This document shows positions 1 to 11,055 of a DNA stretch of 64,000 bases, in pieces. The DNA lies in the NCBI GenBank assembly GCA_022559845.1, contig JAHNEJ010003596.1, positions 106,906 to 170,905 on the forward strand. Direction: 5' to 3'. A program made the translations under genes and the position numbers. The notes beneath the pieces are model-generated. The model was not told where the DNA came from. It saw only the letters and a program-made list of their open reading frames with translations, and searched no databases. Source of the stretch: Amorphophallus konjac (Eukaryota > Streptophyta > Magnoliopsida > Alismatales > Araceae). Every line of letters starts with the position of its first letter. Position 1 is the stretch's first letter.

Positions 1-1713
1 ATATATTATGATATATGTAAAACCATCGGTTAGCAAATCAGATGAAAATCAGTTTATAGTAAAATAACGACTTAGGTCAAGTCGTTTCTCAAGTAATTAA
101 CGCCTAACATAGGGGCGTTTACATATTTCTATTTTACAGAATTTTCAATAATCTCATTAATTTATGAAAAACACGCCCTTGTCTGGGGCGTTTTTCAAGT
201 AACTAACGCCTAGTATCAGGGCGTTTATATATGTTCCGTTTCGCAGAATTTCATTATTTCGATACTCTATCTAAAAAGCGCCCTGGACAGGGTCGTTTCT
301 TCATATTTGACGACTGCTGCTGCAGGCGTCTCATGAATTACGGATTTGACAGAATATAAATAAGTTGCAGGACTTATATAAGACACGCCCTGGGAAGGGG
401 CGTTACTGGCTTAACTCTATGTTTCAGAACATACCAGGACTCTGGATAATACGCGCCTAAGCAAGGGGCGTTACTTTTAAAGTCACGCCCTCTGATGAGG
501 CGTTAATACGTGGAAAACGACCTTGTACAGGCCGTGAATTCAAGAAATTGCAGGACATTAGATTTGGAGATAGGATCATGCATTAATAATCAAGGTTTCA
601 TATATAATCCGTTCTTAACATGCTTAAGTCATGATCTCGTAAAATTAACGCCTGTGTACAGGACGTTTCTTAATAAATTGACGACCGCTGTTATGGTCGT
701 TTATTTTAAAATAGCGCCCTATTCCAGGGCGTTTCTTTCAAACAATTCAGAAAACACACCGAAACCATATATATATAGACCGTATGCATGCCATGCTTAT
801 ATAATATCTTTCACTAATTTTATTTGGGCTACAGTATCTTGAGAAAACCTACCTTATGGTTTGATAATACTGATACTCTGTTTGGAACCTTCGTGGATGA
901 AGAACCTTCGTTCTTCAGGAAGATATTGCCACAGCTACCTGTAAAGGAAGAGAAGATATCAATCTTCTTTACCTACGTAACCTGAAGGCAAGGGAAAAAG
1001 AAGAACTTTACCTGATGGTGATGAAGACGATGATGATGAAGACCCTTTGTCTTCAAACACTAGAAGTAGCCACCTATAGCAAAGACGATGAAGGATGGTT
1101 AAAACCTCCTCATGTGTTTATCAAAAGCAAGGAAAGGAAGAAGAACTGTTTGTTCTTCACGTACCTAGCAGCAGACGTTCGATCAAATGGGTTTTAGGGT
1201 TCGATCGAACATGTTATTTATAGGATTTTGAAGTCCTAACAAGAGTAGTGTTTGATTGAGGGTAATATATCCTTAATAGAGTCCTTACTCTAATAGACAC
1301 TTACTAGATTAGGTTAATCTTTCCTTGGATAAGTTCTGGGTTCGATCGGTTCACGAACTGAATTAACGCCTTAGGTCAGGGCGTGTATTCTTGAATTAAC
1401 GCCTTGCATAAGGGCGTTTCTTAAAAAGCGCCTTGAAAAAGGGCGTTTCTTGTTTTAAAACACGCCCAAGATAGAGGCGTTTCTTTTACTTACCCATTTG
1501 GTCGCGTGAGAACTGACGACCGTAGGTGTGGGCGTCCTTTCTTTATTCACGCCATGGGTAGAGGCGTTTCTTTATAAATTAACGCCTTAATAAGAGGCGT
1601 TATTTTTAATTTGTTTTATTTCGTCCAATTAACCCTATTCCTTTTATATATATTACTTCTGTAATATATATGTTTTAATTCATTTCAATTATTCATTTAT
1701 TAGGGTTGCTACA
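1..1713 (-). repeat. 3' LTR of gypsy A (partial)
   Basis: Matches 7724-9425 almost base for base except for one block at 859-1151. It ends ..gctaca at 1713 (in element sense the LTR starts TGTAGCAACC), directly next to the polypurine tract. About 1.4 kb of this LTR is missing beyond the window start. It carries many short inverted repeats of the form ACGCC-(about 9 nt)-GGCGT. Confidence 0.93.
67..733. repeat. Array of ACGCC/GGCGT mini-hairpins in LTR A
   Basis: Small inverted repeats (left arm ACGCC, ACGAC or GCGCC; right arm GGCGT or GTCGT; arm-start offset 14-15 nt) begin at about 67, 100, 173, 206, 277, 310, 385, 452, 485, 517, 648, 681 and 713. Steps are 32-33 nt or roughly twice that. 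Several of the empty slots (about 131, 240, 345, 420) hold a second motif around TTT..CAGAA. A second cluster lies at 1366-1600 (1366, 1399, 1428, 1462, 1516, 1549, 1582). Twins are in the other LTR at about 7790-8456 and 9078-9312. Confidence 0.8.
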
Positions 1714-1723
1714 CCCTCCCCCA
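1714..1723 (-). other. Polypurine tract of gypsy A
   Basis: Plus-strand CCCTCCCCCA reads TGGGGGAGGG on the element strand and abuts the LTR start (TGTAGCAACC). This is the expected position of the plus-strand DNA primer of an LTR retrotransposon. Confidence 0.85.
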
Positions 1724-1796
1724 CTTAAAAAGAATTTGGTCCCCAAATTCAATATATATATAATTATACATGCGGAGAGTGTAGGACATATACCTC

Positions 1797-4700
1797 TTAG
1801 AATAACTCGGGAAATCGTTTCTTCATAGATTCCTCGGTCTCCCATGTCGCTTCGCGTTCAGGATTCTTATTCCATTGCACCTTGATCATGGGAATAACCT
1901 TATTCCTTAGAGCTCGTATTTCTCGATCTAATATCTTCAAGGGCCTCTGTTCATATGTGAGATCTTTCTGGATCACCAGATCTCCATGCTCAATAATATG
2001 TGACGGATCGTGCACATACTTCTTCAACATAGATATGTGAAATACATTGTGTACCTCGGACAACTGAGGAGGCAACGCGATGCGATAAGCAACCTCGCCA
2101 ACTCTTTCGAGTACCTCAAATGGTCCGATGAATCTTGGCGTAAGCTTGCCCTTAACACCAAATCTTCGTATGCCACGTCCAGGGGATATTTTAAGAAATA
2201 CATGATCTCCAACCTGGAATTCAAGATCTCTTCTCCTGGTATCAGCATAAGCCTTTTGCCTTGTCTGAGCAACTTGTAATCTTTCTCTGATTACTTGTAT
2301 CTTCTCGGTTGTATCCCTTACCATGTCTGGACCTAATAGTTGTTTTTCTCCAACTTCGTTCCAACATATGGGAGATCGGCAACTCCTTCCGTATAAGGCT
2401 TCGAAAGGTGCCATTTGGATACTAGCTTGGTAGCTATTATTATATGCAAATTCAACTAAAGGTAAGTGGTCATGCCAGCTTCCTCCAAAGTCAATAATGC
2501 ATGCTCTCAGCATATCTTCAACAACTTGATTAGTTCGCTCGGTCTGACCATCCGTTTGTGGGTGAAAAGCAGTACTAAAGTTGAGCCTTGTCCCCAACGA
2601 ATGTTGTAATCCCTTCCAAAAATGAGAAGTAAAACGGGGATCTCTATCAGACACGATTGAGACAGGAATTCCATGTATCCTGACTATTTCTTTAATGTAT
2701 AGTGCAGCTAGCACATCAATTGACCATCGGCTTTTGATTGGCAAGAAATGTGCCGATTTAGTCAATCGGTCAATGATAACCCAGATTCCATCATGTCCTC
2801 CTTTAGATTTAGACAAACCCATGATGAAGTCCATACCAATATCCTCCCATTTCCACTTAGGAATATCTAGAGGATGTAGTTTTCCCGCAGGCTTTTGGTG
2901 TTCCGCCTTGACCTGTTGGCATGTGAGACAGCGTGATACATAGTCCGCTATTTCTCTTTTCATATTGGGCCACCAAAAGTTCCTCTTTACATCTTGGTAC
3001 ATTTTAGTTGATCCAGGATGAATAGTGTATCTTGATCGGTGAGCTTCATCTAAGATCTTCTTCTTTAATTCCGGACAATCGGGTATACAAGTTCTATCTT
3101 TGAACGATAATCTTCCATCAGAAGTTAGTTGAAAATCAGATTGTCCTTCTAATCTGCCTTTGATTTCTACTAACATAGGATCATCATCCTGAAGTGTTTG
3201 TATCTCAGATAACAAATCTGACTGTATGCTTACATGAGATAGTGTGACAAATTTGGATTCCGTGTCCAAGCTTATATTGAGCTCGGAGAATTGTTCAAGT
3301 AACCTCCATTCTTGTATCATACAATTTGCTATCTTTGCTCTCGGCTTTCGACTAAGGGCATCAGCCACATAATTACCCTTTCCGGGATGGTATTGTATAC
3401 TGAAGTCGAAGTCCTTGAGATATTCTAGCCAACGTCTTTGTCTCATGTTCAGCTCCTTTTGTGAAAATAGATATTTGAGACTTTTGTGATCGGAGTATAC
3501 AGTAAACTGTACCCCATAGAGATAGTGTCTCCATATCTTTAGGGCAAATACTACCGCGGCCAATTCCAAGTCATGGACGGGGTAATTCTCCTCATGCTTC
3601 TTCAGTTGACGAGAAGAGTATGCTATGACCTTCCCATGTTGCATTAGAACACATCCGAGGCCAATGCCAGAAGCATCAGTGTAGACCTCGAATTTCTCTC
3701 CTTCAATTGGTAGGGCTAAGACTGGAGCTGTGGTGAGATGATCCTTGAGAGTTTGGAAACTGCTTTCACATTCCTCACTCCATTCATATCGGATCTCCTT
3801 ACGAGTTAATCTTGTAAGTGGTACGGCGATCTTAGAGAAATCTTTGATAAATCGCCGATAATAGCCTGCAAGACCTAAGAAACTTCTGATCTCGCTTGCA
3901 TTAGTGGGTCTCTCCCAGTTTCTCACAGCTTCAACTTTTGACGGATCCACAGATAAACCGTCCTTGGATATGACATGTCCGAGAAAAGCCACTTCTTCAA
4001 GCCAGAACTCGCATTTGCTGAGTTTAGCATATAATTGATTTGTCCTCAAGACTTGCAATGCAATCCTCAAATGCTCTTCATGTTCTTCCTTAGTCTTAGA
4101 ATATATCAATATATCATCGATGAAGACTACTATGAATTGATCCAAGTAAGGCCTGAATATGCTATTCATTAACTGCATAAAGGCAGCAGGGGCATTTGTT
4201 AGTCCAAAAGGCATAACAACAAATTCGTAATGGCCATACCTGCTTCTGAATGCGGTCTTGTGAATGTCATCATCCTTGATCCTTAATTGATGATATCCCG
4301 ACCGGAGATCAATCTTGGAGAAATATTTGGATCCTGAAATCTGATCAAACAATTCATCGATTCTCGGCAGTGGATACTTGTTCTTGATAGTGAGATAATT
4401 CAACTGTCGATAGTCGATACACAATCTCATGGATCCATCCTTCTTCTTTACAAATAAGACTGGTGCTCCCCACGGGGAAGTACTTGGTCTAATAAACCCT
4501 TTTCGGATTAGTTCCATCAACTGCTCCTTCAACTCCTTGAGTTCAGCAGGGGACATTCTATATGGTGCCTTTGAAACCGGACCAGCACCAGGGACTAAGT
4601 CGATGGTAAAGGCCACATCTCTTTGCGGGGGTAATCCCGGCAATTCTTCCGGAAATACGTCTGGGAATTCTCGCACTACCTGAATGTCTTCTATCTTGGT

Positions 4701-6149
4701 TTCCTTAGCTTCTTTATTAGTGACAAAAGCAAGGAAGGATACACATCCTTTCCTGACGAGCTTGCTTGCTCGAAGAGCCGAAATAAGAGGGGATTTGCTT
4801 CGACTCTTAGGACTAGTATAAGTCAGTTCCGGAAATTCCTTGAAAACAATCTTGCTATTACGGCAATCAACCGTTGCCTGGTACTTAGATAACCAATCTG
4901 CTCCTAGTATAACATCATATTCTTTTAGATCTAAGCAGATAAGATCAATAGGAAAATTCTTTCCTCGAACCAACACCTCACAGTTTTGGTAATGATGCGT
5001 GATATCCGTCTCGTTTCCGAGAGGAGTAGACAATATTATCTTCATCCATTCTGGTTCTAGAGGTAATGGGTCAGCAAACTTCTTGGAAATAATGGAATGC
5101 GATGCACCCGTATCAAATAAGACATGTGCATATTTGGAACAAATTTTTAATGTACCTTCCACCAATCCGCCTTCTTCTTCTGGTTCGGTCTCTTGGATTG
5201 CATGAAGACGCGCGTTCCTTGTCACTGGGCGTTTACCCTCACCGTCTTGGTCATTCATTAATGGACAATCGGGAATCCGATGTTCACGACTCCCACAACG
5301 GAGACATGCTCCTAATTTCCTCCAGCATTCTTCTGTTTTGTGACCAGCCTTGTCACAATGCTTGCATACTACGTTTGAAGGGGTAGTGGTGATAGAGAAA
5401 GGCTTGGATTTCTTGTACTTCTGATCTTGAGAGGAAGAACCTCCATTATTGGGCCTCTTCTTAAAGTTGGGTTTAAAAGAACCCGAACTTGTGACTTGCT
5501 CCTTTTTGTCTTTCCCACGGATCCTATCAGATAGTTCCGTGGCATCTTCAAGCAACTGAGCTCGGCGCACTATTTCAGTATAAACTTGAATATCCATAGG
5601 CGCCAGTTGAGTAATGTAGTGGGGCCTAAGCCCATTAAGAAATCTACGGGCTTTCATCTTTTCCGTGCTAATTAAATGCTTAGCATATCTAGACAGTCTA
5701 GAGAACTGTGCTTCATAATCAGCCACCGATAAAGATCTTTGCTTTAATGCGGCAAATTCGGCGGCCTTCCTTTCCTGGACCCTATCAGAGAAATATTTGG
5801 CGTTGAAATATTCAACGAATTCACCCCATGTAACTTGAGTTGGGTCAATAGTAGCTTCAATCGACTCCCACCAGCATCTAGCATCCTTTTCTAACTGGAA
5901 AGTAGCTAATAAGACTTTGTCCTGATCCGTGCATTGCATGACACGGAATATACGTTCAATCTCCCGAACCCAATGCTCGGCATCGTCTGGATCGGTCGAT
6001 CCCATGAACTTCGGGGGATTCATATTCTTGAATGCTTGGTGTAAGCTTCCAGCTCGTGGAGCACCACCTTGTGCTACCTGTTGTAGCACTTGGGTCATCC
6101 CTTGAAGGGTACGCTGCATGTTGCGCCATTGAGCACGTTCGGCAGCCAT
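1797..6149 (-). CDS. Gag-pol polyprotein of gypsy A, uninterrupted
   Basis: A single 1450-residue frame from ATG at 6149 encodes the whole replication machinery of a gypsy retrotransposon. Visible in order: Gag (about 1-250); two CCHC zinc knuckles, [14 protein letters not shown] and [14 protein letters not shown] (about 260-294); aspartic protease LFDTGAS (about 345); reverse transcriptase with FIDDILIYS (about 675-683); RNase H starting YTDASG (about 820); integrase with HHCC zinc binder (about 1040-1075) and the DDE core residues in MDF, SDRD and HPQTDGQTE; and a tail (about 1390-1450) with [14 protein letters not shown] typical of a chromodomain-like module. No stop or frameshift is seen. 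It acts in cytoplasmic virus-like particles and, for integration, at chromatin. Two zinc knuckles are more than most plant chromoviruses carry. The start is chosen because it opens the Gag homology about 155 bp inside the primer-binding site. Confidence 0.95.
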   Translation of the reverse strand: MAAERAQWRNMQRTLQGMTQVLQQVAQGGAPRAGSLHQAFKNMNPPKFMGSTDPDDAEHWVREIERIFRVMQCTDQDKVLLATFQLEKDARCWWESIEATIDPTQVTWGEFVEYFNAKYFSDRVQERKAAEFAALKQRSLSVADYEAQFSRLSRYAKHLISTEKMKARRFLNGLRPHYITQLAPMDIQVYTEIVRRAQLLEDATELSDRIRGKDKKEQVTSSGSFKPNFKKRPNNGGSSSQDQKYKKSKPFSITTTPSNVVCKHCDKAGHKTEECWRKLGACLRCGSREHRIPDCPLMNDQDGEGKRPVTRNARLHAIQETEPEEEGGLVEGTLKICSKYAHVLFDTGASHSIISKKFADPLPLEPEWMKIILSTPLGNETDITHHYQNCEVLVRGKNFPIDLICLDLKEYDVILGADWLSKYQATVDCRNSKIVFKEFPELTYTSPKSRSKSPLISALRASKLVRKGCVSFLAFVTNKEAKETKIEDIQVVREFPDVFPEELPGLPPQRDVAFTIDLVPGAGPVSKAPYRMSPAELKELKEQLMELIRKGFIRPSTSPWGAPVLFVKKKDGSMRLCIDYRQLNYLTIKNKYPLPRIDELFDQISGSKYFSKIDLRSGYHQLRIKDDDIHKTAFRSRYGHYEFVVMPFGLTNAPAAFMQLMNSIFRPYLDQFIVVFIDDILIYSKTKEEHEEHLRIALQVLRTNQLYAKLSKCEFWLEEVAFLGHVISKDGLSVDPSKVEAVRNWERPTNASEIRSFLGLAGYYRRFIKDFSKIAVPLTRLTRKEIRYEWSEECESSFQTLKDHLTTAPVLALPIEGEKFEVYTDASGIGLGCVLMQHGKVIAYSSRQLKKHEENYPVHDLELAAVVFALKIWRHYLYGVQFTVYSDHKSLKYLFSQKELNMRQRRWLEYLKDFDFSIQYHPGKGNYVADALSRKPRAKIANCMIQEWRLLEQFSELNISLDTESKFVTLSHVSIQSDLLSEIQTLQDDDPMLVEIKGRLEGQSDFQLTSDGRLSFKDRTCIPDCPELKKKILDEAHRSRYTIHPGSTKMYQDVKRNFWWPNMKREIADYVSRCLTCQQVKAEHQKPAGKLHPLDIPKWKWEDIGMDFIMGLSKSKGGHDGIWVIIDRLTKSAHFLPIKSRWSIDVLAALYIKEIVRIHGIPVSIVSDRDPRFTSHFWKGLQHSLGTRLNFSTAFHPQTDGQTERTNQVVEDMLRACIIDFGGSWHDHLPLVEFAYNNSYQASIQMAPFEALYGRSCRSPICWNEVGEKQLLGPDMVRDTTEKIQVIRERLQVAQTRQKAYADTRRRDLEFQVGDHVFLKISPGRGIRRFGVKGKLTPRFIGPFEVLERVGEVAYRIALPPQLSEVHNVFHISMLKKYVHDPSHIIEHGDLVIQKDLTYEQRPLKILDREIRALRNKVIPMIKVQWNKNPEREATWETEESMKKRFPELF

Positions 6150-6305
6150 TATCCTACAATTACAATAGCTATGTTAGTATTATATCACTATGATCTTATA
6201 AAGGACTCATTGATCATTTAACCCTTGGTTCTACCCACTCTCACTTGGTTAAAGGTTTTGAAACCTATCCTTGGACTTGGGTTTCCTAGGAATTGAATAC
6301 CTTAG

Positions 6306-6317
6306 GCTCTGATACCA
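6306..6317 (-). other. Primer-binding site of gypsy A
   Basis: Plus-strand GCTCTGATACCA is TGGTATCAGAGC on the element strand, complementary to the 3' end of plant initiator tRNA-Met. It lies seven bases inside the 5' LTR end (..TGACA). The seven-base gap is slightly wide for this class. Confidence 0.88.
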
Positions 6318-6324
6318 CAAAGAC

Positions 6325-9300
6325 TGTCACGCCCCGAGCGCGGAAGATACCCGGAGATGCGCGACGTGTCTATATCAATCATGTCAATCAGAGTGGTCGT
6401 GTATTCGACACAAAGACAGAGATGCGCAAAATAGCAAGATAACCCAATCCTTTATTTCATAATGGATAGACTATTACAAATCCAATACTCTGTTAAATAA
6501 AAAGGAAAAGAATACATAGTTGACTCAAGAAACTATGGAAAAGACTAGACGACACTTGTAGAAGCTCTATCACTTTCACTCTTGACCATTCCCATCCGAT
6601 TGACTTCCATCGTCGTCGGACTTACCTGAAAAGTAAAAAGGGACAAACGGAATGAGCGAACGCTCAGTAGGAAATTATATCTCAAGTACTAGCAAGTGGT
6701 TTAAGTAATTACATTTTCATGGATGCAATAAAGCTATGCATGCTCGCATGAAACGACAAGATAGAGAGAATGTAATATCAAGAAAATAAGATGAACTTAG
6801 TCATGAACTTCCAACAAGATACAAGTTTATTCGAGATATTCAAGCAAGTACATTTAACAAGTCATGTCAAGAACTTTGGCTATCATGTATCAAGCAAGTA
6901 AATTACCCTTTTTCGGGCCACGCATTTCATTTCATGTCAAGTACGAGTCAAGTACAAGATGTGTGTGGAATGTCCAATCAAGCAAGTCAAGTACTCGGTA
7001 TAATGCCAGATACCTTATCATTTTAACTCCCATGGGCACAAGTACTTTCGGGTGCTCCTCCCAGGACCAGATCGGGCCCTATATGCGCAGGCATTTATCA
7101 TGTGTTTTGACATCCACTCTTGTTTATATAGCCAATATAGAATTTCAATAATCAAGCTTGTAGATACGTATGACAACTTTGATAGAATAGAGTCCAAAAT
7201 ATGACAAAGGACATAGAATGGCGATAATAACGGTATAATCACGATGTCGATAAAACTAGGTAGATTATGGTTCCCTTAACTTAGGTACCATGACAAATCA
7301 ATATGGACATTCTTTATATAGAATTGAGGTCCACATGAACATTAGATCAAGCAAGATACCCTCATTCTTATCATAGAATTGAGGTTTACAAGAATGACAC
7401 GATATGGCATGATATCATCATCCCATTAAGAATTTCTTATGATATACTCTTTGTATAATCATAAGGGCCGGTATACCATGTTTCTTTAGATTGACATGGC
7501 AAGGATCGTGTAATGGGTTTTTAGGGTACAACCAGCTCAGTCGGCCTTGAGGGAATCCAAGGCTACGAGGAGTCTTACGGAGGTCTCTATGACTAACTCG
7601 CTAGTCCAAAGGAACGGAATGTCCAATGGAGAGCTTGTATGTCAATGAGAGTTGAGTGTGATCGATAAATCAACATGAAAACATGGGACTATACTCACGG
7701 AGTGGAGAATAGTGCCGATATATATATATTATGATATATATAAAACCATCGGTTAGCAAATCAGATGAAAATCAGTTTATAGTAAAATAACGACTTAGGT
7801 CAAGTCGTTTCTCAAGTAATTAACGCCTAACATAGGGGCGTTAACATATTTCTATTTTACAGAATTTTCAATAATCTCATTAATTTATGAAAAACACGCC
7901 CTTGTCCGGGACGTTTTTCAAGTAACTAACGCCTAGTATCAGGGCGTTTATATATGTTCCGTTTCGCAGAATTTCATTATTTCAATACTCTATCTAAAAA
8001 GCGCCCTGGACAGGGTCGTTTCTTCATATTTGACGACTGCTGCTGCAGGCGTCTCATGAATTACGGATTTGACAGAATATAAATAAGTTGCAGGACTTAT
8101 ATAAGACACGCCCTGAGAAGGGGCGTTACTGGCTTAACTCTATGTTTCAGAACATACCAGGACTCTGGATAATACGCGCCTAAGCAAGGGGCGTTACTTT
8201 TAAAGTCACGCCCTCTGATGAGGCGTTAATACGTGGAAAACGACCTTGTACAGGCCGTGAATTCAAGAAATTGCAGGACATTAGATTTGGAGACAGGATC
8301 ATGCATTAATAATCAAGGTTTCATATATAATCCGTTCTTAACATGCTTAAGTCATGATCTCGTAAAATTAACGCCTGTGTACAGGACGTTTCTTAATAAA
8401 TTGACGACCGCTGTTATGGTCGTTTATTTTAAAATAGCGCCCTATTCCAGGGCGTTTCTTTCAAACAATTCAGAAAACACACCGAAACCATATATATATA
8501 GACCGTATGCATGCCATGCTTATATAATATCTTTCACTAATTTTATTTGGGCTACAGTATCTTGAGAAAACCTACCTTATGATAATGAGATGACCGGTGA
8601 ATAACTTGAGAAGAACACCTTGGACAGGAAGAAGGAAGATTTTAGTTGATGAATATGACGGAGATGATAGCCTTCAATCAACCTGTAGGAAAAGAGAGGA
8701 AGGAATATGAAGATATGAAATCAATCTTCACAGGTATATGGTGAAGAACATACCTTGTTCTTTCACGTACGCCACCTTACAGACCTATAACAGAATCAGA
8801 TGAAGAACATTAGTTCTTCATGTAATAGAAGCAGAAAAATAAAAGAATAGAGGAACCGTTTTTTTCTTCACGTACCTAGCAGCAGACGTTCGATCAAATG
8901 GGTTTTAGGGTTCGATCGAACATGTTATTTATAGGATTTTGGAAGTCCTAACAAGAGCAGTGTTTGATTGAGGGTAATATATCCTTAATAGAGTCCTTAC
9001 TTTAATAGACACTTACTAGATTAGGTTAATCTTTCCTTGGATAAGCTCTGGGTTCGAACGGTTCACGAACTGAATTAACGCCTTAGGTCAGGGCGTGTAT
9101 TCTTGAATTAACGCCTTGCATAAGGGCGTTTCTTAAAAAGCGCCTTGAAAAAGGGCGTTTCTTGTTTTAAAACACGCCCAAGATAGAGGCGTTTCTTTTA
9201 CTTACCCATTTGGTCGCGTGAGAACTGACGACCGTAGGTGTGGGCGTCCTTTCTTTATTCACGCCATGGGTAGAGGCGTTTCTTTATAAATTAACGCCTT

Positions 9301-9425
9301 AATAAGAGGCGTTATTTTTAATTTGTTTTATTTCGTCCAATTAACCCTATTCCTTTTATATATATTACTTCTGTAATATATATGTTTTAATTCATTTCAA
9401 TTATTCATTTATTAGGGTTGCTACA
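6325..9425 (-). repeat. 5' LTR of gypsy A (3.1 kb, complete)
   Basis: Bounded by TGTCACGCC at 6325 and ..GCTACA at 9425. The part 7724-9425 is the twin of the left LTR. About 1.4 kb (6325-7723) has no visible partner because the left copy is cut off. Short frames inside, such as the 110-codon one at 8233-8565 that recurs at 510-842, are LTR sequence and not supported as genes. Confidence 0.92.
8582..8872. other. Block not shared between the two LTRs of gypsy A
   Basis: This stretch of about 291 bp occupies the same slot as 859-1151 (about 293 bp) in the other LTR but does not align by eye, while the sequence on both sides is about 99% identical. Both versions contain GAAGAAC and GTTCTTC words. 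See findings. Confidence 0.8.
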
Positions 9426-11030
9426 TCGAGTCCTCTGTATTCGTGTCATTTATAGTTATTTGTCTTCGTGTTGTGGTCAGCCTGTGTCGCCTCATCTTCG
9501 AGTCGTTCATTCGAGCTATTTTGTGCTCGAGTTGTTTTTCTTATGTTTTCGAGTGTTGTTTCACTTCGTGTCGTCTTTGGTTACCGTTTGTTAGTTCGTG
9601 TTGTTTTTCTGACCCAGTGTACTTTTTGCCTTGTGACCAAACCTAGTGTTGGTTTCTGTTTTTCGTCTTCGAGTTGGTTTCAGTCCGTGTTGTCCTCGAC
9701 TTCATATCGTTAGTTGTTTCTTCGCGTACTGAACACTGCAACACCTCGTGCTGTTGAATGTACCACCTCGTGTCACCCTTATGTCTTCGTGTTGTCTTTC
9801 CTAGACCTCGTGTCCTTCTTGTTTTATAACCTCACTTCGTGTCGTTCTCCTCGTTGTGTCTGCTCTGTTACAGTGTATCTCGTGTCGTTCTTTTCCTATC
9901 TCGTGTACTAGTCACGTCGTGCTGTTATCATATACCTCATGCAGCTTTAGTTTTAGTGGCCATACTGCGTGTTAATGGTTTTTATCTTCTTACAGGTACA
10001 GGGAAGATTATTCCCTAATAAAGGGGGTGCACGTGATCCAAGACAAGAGGAACCAATCTAATGAGGTCACGTGGCAGGAAGGTTCTGGATCGAGCGTGGG
10101 AGGAACACACGTTTTGTGCCCTATCCACCTGCTGTCGCTATAAATAGAAACCTTCATCCACCGATGAAGGTGATCAGAGCCAAGAAAGAAAAGGCAGTAT
10201 TGCAGAGAGCTCGATCCACCAGTAAAGAGAAAGAAAAAGAGAGAAAGAAAAAAAGAGATAGCAGTGAAGAGAGAAAGAGAGTTTGCAGTATCGGGTTTCT
10301 GAAATTGCTTCCCAGGAAGCTACATTTGTATTAACTCTCAGTATCGAATGTTTTCTCGATCAGTCTTTAGTTTCTTTTCTAATTTTCTTTATGTGTTCTT
10401 CGTCTATTTCTGATCTGTTCCCCTCCGGTGTGTGGAGGAAGGGAGTCTAACTCCAGTTTCCCTCTGGGTTGCAGAGGAAGAGAGATCGCTGATCTCTGGT
10501 GTTGCTAGTGACGGGTTGTCATTAGCAGGTTCCCTCCGGTGTGTGGAGGAAGGGAGAGGCACTCTCCGGTTCTGTTCGTGCTAGGTGCTAGAACAGGTTA
10601 CAAGCTCTGTGGATAGCAGAGCTTGGTTGAGGGATTTGTCTCCCTTGGGTTTTCAAGCTGTTTGGCAGCAAGTTGTTCGTAGACTGAGTCTGCTGTGCTC
10701 TAGCAGTGGCTAGTGGAATCCTCACTCTAGTTGGAGTGAGGGGTGGATGTAGATTGTGGACTGCAGTCGAACCACCTAAAAACTGGTTGTCTTCTCTGTG
10801 GTTTGCGATCTTTATCAGCGCTCTCTATCTGCTTGTCTCTTCGACTAGTTGTGTGTTCAGCTCTTAATCATCATTTTCTTATTCGATCTTGATTGGTACC
10901 TGCATTTGCAATTCTTTGTGTGCCAGTTTAGAAGGGGCATAAGCGGTAGATTTATTTTCTCGCCTAAGCTTTACAAATTGGGAGTGATCTATTCATCCCC
11001 CCCTTCTATATCACTCTCGCTGCGCTAACA
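9426..11030 (+). repeat. 5' LTR of copia B (3' portion)
   Basis: Aligns with 18454-20058. It ends ..GCGCTAACA at 11030, two bases before the primer-binding site. The first 622 bp of this LTR must lie left of the window, displaced by gypsy A. It contains a TATA box and a purine-rich start of the transcribed region (10190-10290). Confidence 0.92.
10139..10146 (+). promoter_or_regulatory. TATA box in copia B 5' LTR
   Basis: TATAAATA, conserved at the matching position in the other LTR (19166-19173). It is followed by a purine-rich stretch, as expected around the U3/R boundary. Promoter activity is inferred. Confidence 0.65.
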
Positions 11031-11032
11031 CT

Positions 11033-11044
11033 TGGTATCAGAGC
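11033..11044 (+). other. Primer-binding site of copia B
   Basis: TGGTATCAGAGC, complementary to the initiator tRNA-Met 3' end, two bases after the LTR end. Confidence 0.92.
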
Positions 11045-11055
11045 AGGTTTACGCC

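Larger units (their letters stand above)
1..9425 (-). mobile_element. Gypsy element A (Tekay/Del-like chromovirus), potentially autonomous
   Basis: LTR retrotransposon on the minus strand: 3' LTR on the left (cut by the window edge), polypurine tract, one gag-pol frame, primer-binding site, 5' LTR on the right. Domain order protease-RT-RNase H-integrase places it in Ty3/gypsy, and the tail after integrase resembles the chromodomain-like end of Tekay/Del elements. The right end is followed by tcgag (9426-9430), the same bases found at 18454-18458 in the intact right LTR of copia B, so A landed inside B's left LTR. The left target-site duplication is outside the window. Intact coding and LTRs that are about 99% alike by eye outside one block suggest a young insertion. 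The lineage name is an inference from protein motifs. Confidence 0.92.

Noticed and set aside
510..842. 110-codon frame, found again at 8233-8565
   Set aside because: Both are the same LTR sequence of gypsy A, crossing the mini-hairpin array and reading only on the antisense of the element; no protein features.
10071..10334. 87-codon Lys/Arg/Glu-rich frame, found again at 19098-19361
   Set aside because: Lies over TATA box and purine-rich leader in both LTRs of copia B; the composition comes from GA repeats.
11033..11044. tRNA gene at TGGTATCAGAGC sites
   Set aside because: Only the 12-base primer-binding complement is present at each site, without a tRNA body.
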